16,062 bases of DNA from CAVHXA01 sp963639765 (lineage in GTDB: Bacteria > Bacillota > Clostridia > Oscillospirales > Oscillospiraceae), in NCBI GenBank assembly GCA_963639765.1, contig CAVHXA010000038.1, positions 1 to 16,062 of the forward strand. The letters run 5' to 3'. The position numbers and the translations under genes are program-made. Shown here in pieces: positions 13,603 through 16,062 of this stretch; within the stretch, counting starts at the first letter, position 1, and each line of letters begins with the position of its first letter. The notes beneath the pieces are model-generated. The model made no database searches and was not told where the DNA came from. It saw only the letters and a list, made by a program, of their open reading frames with translations.

Positions 13603-15196
13603 AACAGACAAAAAAAACCGGCTCGGAAAAACAGAAGAAACCACCGAAAAAGAGAATATTCTGATTCCGGCTCTGCTGGTTACCAGCGTATCCCTGTTCC
13701 CTACGATGGTGCTTTATTCCCGAAACACCGGTACAATTCCGCTTCATTACGTACTTCCGTTCCTCCTGATATTTGCTGCTCTTGGATGGTGCGTTTACGG
13801 CTGCTGCCGGTTGCTGCTGCCACGCTGCAAGGCGGCCCTTCTTGCAGCTTCCGCAATGTGTATTTTTCTGAATTTCGGCATGCTGGACCGCCTCTTCCCG
13901 CAAATTGCAGATCCGGATCATCTTGTATATTTTTTATGTGCAGGTGTGTGCCTGATTCTGGCAATGCTCTGGTTTCTGGTGCTCAAAAGGCTCAGGAAAG
14001 AAACAGCACAGATTCTTTGTACGGCCTTTGCGGTGACTTTTTTCGGGCTTACGGTTTTTAATGGTGCGGTTAGTGCGGTGACAGCGGCAGAAGGCATCAA
14101 TCGCAGTCGGCAGATTCCGACGAATCAGGAACAGGAGCTGCTTTCGGCCTTTGAGGAGGCCGAGCCCGGACAGCTGCCGAACTTCTATCTGTTTATAACG
14201 GATGAATACGCCGGACCGACCGAGCTGGAGGAATACTATCACTTTGACAATTCCTCCTTTTACGATGCGCTGCAGGACAGAGGCTTTCAGCTGAGTTATG
14301 ACAGCACAAACTATCTTGTTCAGACCTATTATTGTCTGGCAGACCTTTTTAATCTGCAGCATCTTTACTATCAGGACGATACGCCCGCAGAGGTTCTTCT
14401 CGACCGAATTCGCTCCGGGATTTTCTTTCGTGGACTGCAGGACCTTGGCTACGACATGTATGATGCGGAGCGATACGATATGACCGGGTTTACCAATCTG
14501 GTTCCGGAGCTATACTCCGTCAATGCACCTGCAACAGAAACGGGAGATACCTATATTGAGGTTTTTCTGGGGGATACTGCTGCCTTTCCGCTTGCGGACA
14601 ATCTGGAAAAAGCCATATACCACAAGCAGACGCGTCGTCCGGACGATATGCTGAAAATCATCAACTACTACAGCACACAGCAGCTTCCGCAGGATCCGTC
14701 GTTTCATTTCATCTATATCTGCTGTCCGCACGGACCCTTTTATTTTGATGCGCAGGGAAATCGCATCGACACAAAAGACGATTCCTATGGCAATTATAAC
14801 TGGACGGATAAATCCGTTTATCTGGGACAGCTTCAATATGTGAATCAATGCATTCTTGATGTAGCGGACAATATTCTGGAGCAGGATCCAAACTGCATAC
14901 TTCTGGTTATGTCAGACCACGGTGCCCGTGCACACGGTGAATACGGAAATGCTGACCTTCCCCGTGATCTGGCAGACAACATTCTGGTAGCCCTGTATAA
15001 TCAGGGAAGGGCTTCAGACTGGCTGCCCGGTCAGAGCGGTGTAAATATTCTGCGCAGCCTGCTCAATGAGACGTATGATATGAATCTGCCAATGATTGCC
15101 TACGAGGACGATTCTGCAGATGCGGCCTCCGATTCAGACGGGAATGCATCCGCACATGAAAGCGATAAAGCTGAAAGAAGCGGCAGCGAAGGCTGA
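13592..15196 (+). CDS. membrane-anchored sulfatase-like (alkaline phosphatase superfamily) enzyme
   Basis: The 534-residue protein has five N-terminal membrane helices (within about 20-175) and then an external catalytic domain, the same plan as lipoteichoic acid synthases and related phosphoethanolamine or glycerol-phosphate transferases. The domain opens PNFYLFITDEYAG with D204 as likely metal ligand, has YLVQTYYCLADLFN around T245, which is a candidate nucleophile, HFIYICCPHGPF, and closes with VMSDHG (D442, H443). The sequence is not close enough to LtaS for that name, and the substrate is unknown. The tail after about residue 500 is rich in Asp, Ser and Ala and looks disordered. I chose ATG 13592, ten bases after GAGGAG; it overlaps the rnmV end by 11 bases, so translation is coupled. 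No good terminator follows at once. Confidence 0.8.
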   Translation: MQNKTDKKNRLGKTEETTEKENILIPALLVTSVSLFPTMVLYSRNTGTIPLHYVLPFLLIFAALGWCVYGCCRLLLPRCKAALLAASAMCIFLNFGMLDRLFPQIADPDHLVYFLCAGVCLILAMLWFLVLKRLRKETAQILCTAFAVTFFGLTVFNGAVSAVTAAEGINRSRQIPTNQEQELLSAFEEAEPGQLPNFYLFITDEYAGPTELEEYYHFDNSSFYDALQDRGFQLSYDSTNYLVQTYYCLADLFNLQHLYYQDDTPAEVLLDRIRSGIFFRGLQDLGYDMYDAERYDMTGFTNLVPELYSVNAPATETGDTYIEVFLGDTAAFPLADNLEKAIYHKQTRRPDDMLKIINYYSTQQLPQDPSFHFIYICCPHGPFYFDAQGNRIDTKDDSYGNYNWTDKSVYLGQLQYVNQCILDVADNILEQDPNCILLVMSDHGARAHGEYGNADLPRDLADNILVALYNQGRASDWLPGQSGVNILRSLLNETYDMNLPMIAYEDDSADAASDSDGNASAHESDKAERSGSEG

Positions 15197-15317
15197 GGGC
15201 GGCATGGAAGGACACTGACCTGCTGCGAGCTCCGGTTCGCTCCGGACACGGATCGGCGCCGGAAACATAACAGGGCGGTCAAACCGGTTAATCCGCAGAA
15301 TTTGTGCATTGGATACA

Positions 15318-15384
15318 TAAGGCAACACCGCACGATGGAGCAAAAGCTTCGGCGAAGGCAGCAGACGAATTGTACGGTATTGCC
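15318..15384 (-). repeat. dispersed palindromic repeat, copy A
   Basis: GGCAACACCGCAC (15321-15333) and GTACGGTATTGCC (15372-15384) are inverted repeats with two C-to-T differences that would still pair as G-U in RNA. The reverse complement shares CAATTCGTCTGC, CTTCGC and TTTGC blocks with copy B at 9428-9494. It has no coding sign of its own. It looks like a small non-autonomous mobile or REP-type element. Confidence 0.75.
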
Positions 15385-15390
15385 ATAAGA

Positions 15391-15430
15391 TATCGGGAGA
15401 AATCACAGAAGTCCATGATTTCTCCCGATA
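15391..15430. repeat. 14-bp perfect inverted repeat between convergent genes
   Basis: TATCGGGAGAAATC (15391-15404) is the exact reverse complement of GATTTCTCCCGATA (15417-15430), with a 12-base loop. It begins six bases after copy A of the dispersed repeat and may belong to a larger repeat unit. It lies between two convergent genes, where a two-way terminator would be expected, but neither side has a good T-tract. Confidence 0.7.
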
Positions 15431-15542
15431 AATATTTCCGTATTTCAGACAGTATGCCAAAAAGGACTGCTTCGCGATGCATGCCTTCAGGCCTGCCTGC
15501 GTGAAAAGCTCAGATTCTTATGCCGGGCTGCGCAGTTGTGTT

Positions 15543-16062
15543 TCAGATGACTCGAATCGCAATTTTACCTTCAAGACGTCCGCGCAGGGCAACGGGCCTG
15601 CCATCTACCGTAACCGCCAGCCTGTGCCCTTCGGGTGCCGTTACAAGCGCACCGTCTGCAATATCCAGAACGCTCAGGTAGCTGTCTTTTGCAACAATCC
15701 ACTCAGACTGGGCATCAAGACTTACGATCAACTGCTTGTCGGTGTCAACCGGTTCACGCGTCAGATCAAAAATGCCAACACGCCACCATTTGCTTTCGAT
15801 TGGCTGAACCGGTTTTTTTGCAGTGCCAAGAGAAATGGCACCCTCGAGACAGGCATTTTCCAGAGTGAGCTCCATATTGCCTTTCTCACAGAAGGTATGC
15901 AGGATATCGCCAATCTGGCTGCAGTTGCGCATAAGCACCTTCGTGTCATTTGCATCAGGCGCTTCGGGCTTGGCCTCCATCATGCCGGGACCACCCGGAC
16001 CACCGGGACCGCCGGGACCACCCGGACCACCGGGACCACCGGGACCACCCGGGCCGCCGGGA
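15543..16062 (-). CDS. protein with collagen-like Gly-Pro-Gly tract, 3' part only
   Basis: The minus-strand frame enters from the right edge and ends at TGA (15545-15543), so only the last 172 residues are visible. The first 26 are a Gly-Pro-Gly repeat, followed by MMEAKPEAP and a domain of about 140 residues. That domain has strand-like stretches (MELTLENACLEGAISLG, KWWRVGIFDL, KQLIVSLDAQSEWIV, SYLSVLDIADGALVTA) and two cysteines, and ends ALRGRLEGKIAIRVI. I do not recognise the domain; the alternating hydrophobic pattern suggests beta structure, perhaps a beta-helix or surface domain. ATG codons at 15983 and 15980 lie just after the repeat but have no good binding site, so the repeat is most likely translated. 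N-terminus and any signal peptide are outside the window. Confidence 0.75.
   Translation of the reverse strand, partial: PGGPGGPGGPGGPGGPGGPGGPGGPGMMEAKPEAPDANDTKVLMRNCSQIGDILHTFCEKGNMELTLENACLEGAISLGTAKKPVQPIESKWWRVGIFDLTREPVDTDKQLIVSLDAQSEWIVAKDSYLSVLDIADGALVTAPEGHRLAVTVDGRPVALRGRLEGKIAIRVI
15984..16062 (-). repeat. 9-bp coding repeat encoding Gly-Pro-Gly
   Basis: Eight full 9-bp units and part of a ninth run to the window edge, each encoding Gly-Pro-Gly on the minus strand. Three units form a 27-bp block that is present twice without a change (15984-16010 and 16011-16037), a sign of recent slippage or unequal exchange. The repeat probably goes on beyond the window. Confidence 0.9.

Noticed and set aside
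15134..15460. A 108-codon minus-strand frame across the intergenic repeats
   Set aside because: It runs through the dispersed repeat and the inverted repeat and into the end of the convergent gene. No binding site is seen, so it is better explained as repeat DNA that happens to be open.

Overview
The window looks like chromosome from an anaerobic Clostridia bacterium, most likely an Oscillospiraceae gut commensal close to Faecalibacterium or Gemmiger. The reasons are strong Gly-rich Shine-Dalgarno sites, a tetrahydrofolate riboswitch ahead of an ECF folate transporter, an RNase M5 gene of the DUF4093 type, and a comEC-holA neighbourhood. The genus is an inference from style, not a match I could test.

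Region 1 (1-3271) is accessory DNA in decay. It holds an unrecognised small gene at the left edge, two perfect palindromes that share a centre but differ by compensating base changes, an AlbA_2/ATPase/winged-helix regulator whose promoter is overlaid with copies of a 10-bp motif, a truncated flavodoxin, a DUF3795 gene and an orphan C-terminal gene fragment. It ends at a cluster on the minus strand: one complete tRNA-Arg(CCT) with its own terminator, then two tRNA-Arg 5' halves that both stop at the anticodon loop. I read this as the scar of one or more elements that integrated at tRNA-Arg(CCT).

Region 2 (3272-9556) is conserved chromosome, all on the plus strand. A good sigma-A promoter drives a thiolase. 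A THF riboswitch follows, with a hairpin that buries the ribosome binding site of folT. folT is followed after one base by a group I biotin ligase (birA), so the ligase probably shares the folate signal. Alanyl-tRNA synthetase and a HIT hydrolase come next and end at a strong intrinsic terminator.

Region 3 (9557-15196) is a tight operon with its own promoter: comEC (DNA uptake channel), holA (polymerase III delta), rnmV (RNase M5) and a membrane-anchored sulfatase-like enzyme. The junctions are 4 bases, ATGA overlap and 11-base overlap.

Region 4 (15197-16062) is a convergent intergenic region with a dispersed palindromic repeat, a second copy of which (opposite orientation) lies right after the HIT gene, and a 14-bp perfect inverted repeat. 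The end of a minus-strand gene follows; its protein carries a collagen-like Gly-Pro-Gly tract before a C-terminal domain I do not recognise. I found no CRISPR array, intact transposase, integrase or rRNA gene. The most useful observations are the riboswitch/hairpin/TTG-start arrangement, the tRNA-Arg scar, the operator array and palindrome pair beside the AlbA_2 gene, the dispersed repeat, and the Gly-Pro-Gly tract.
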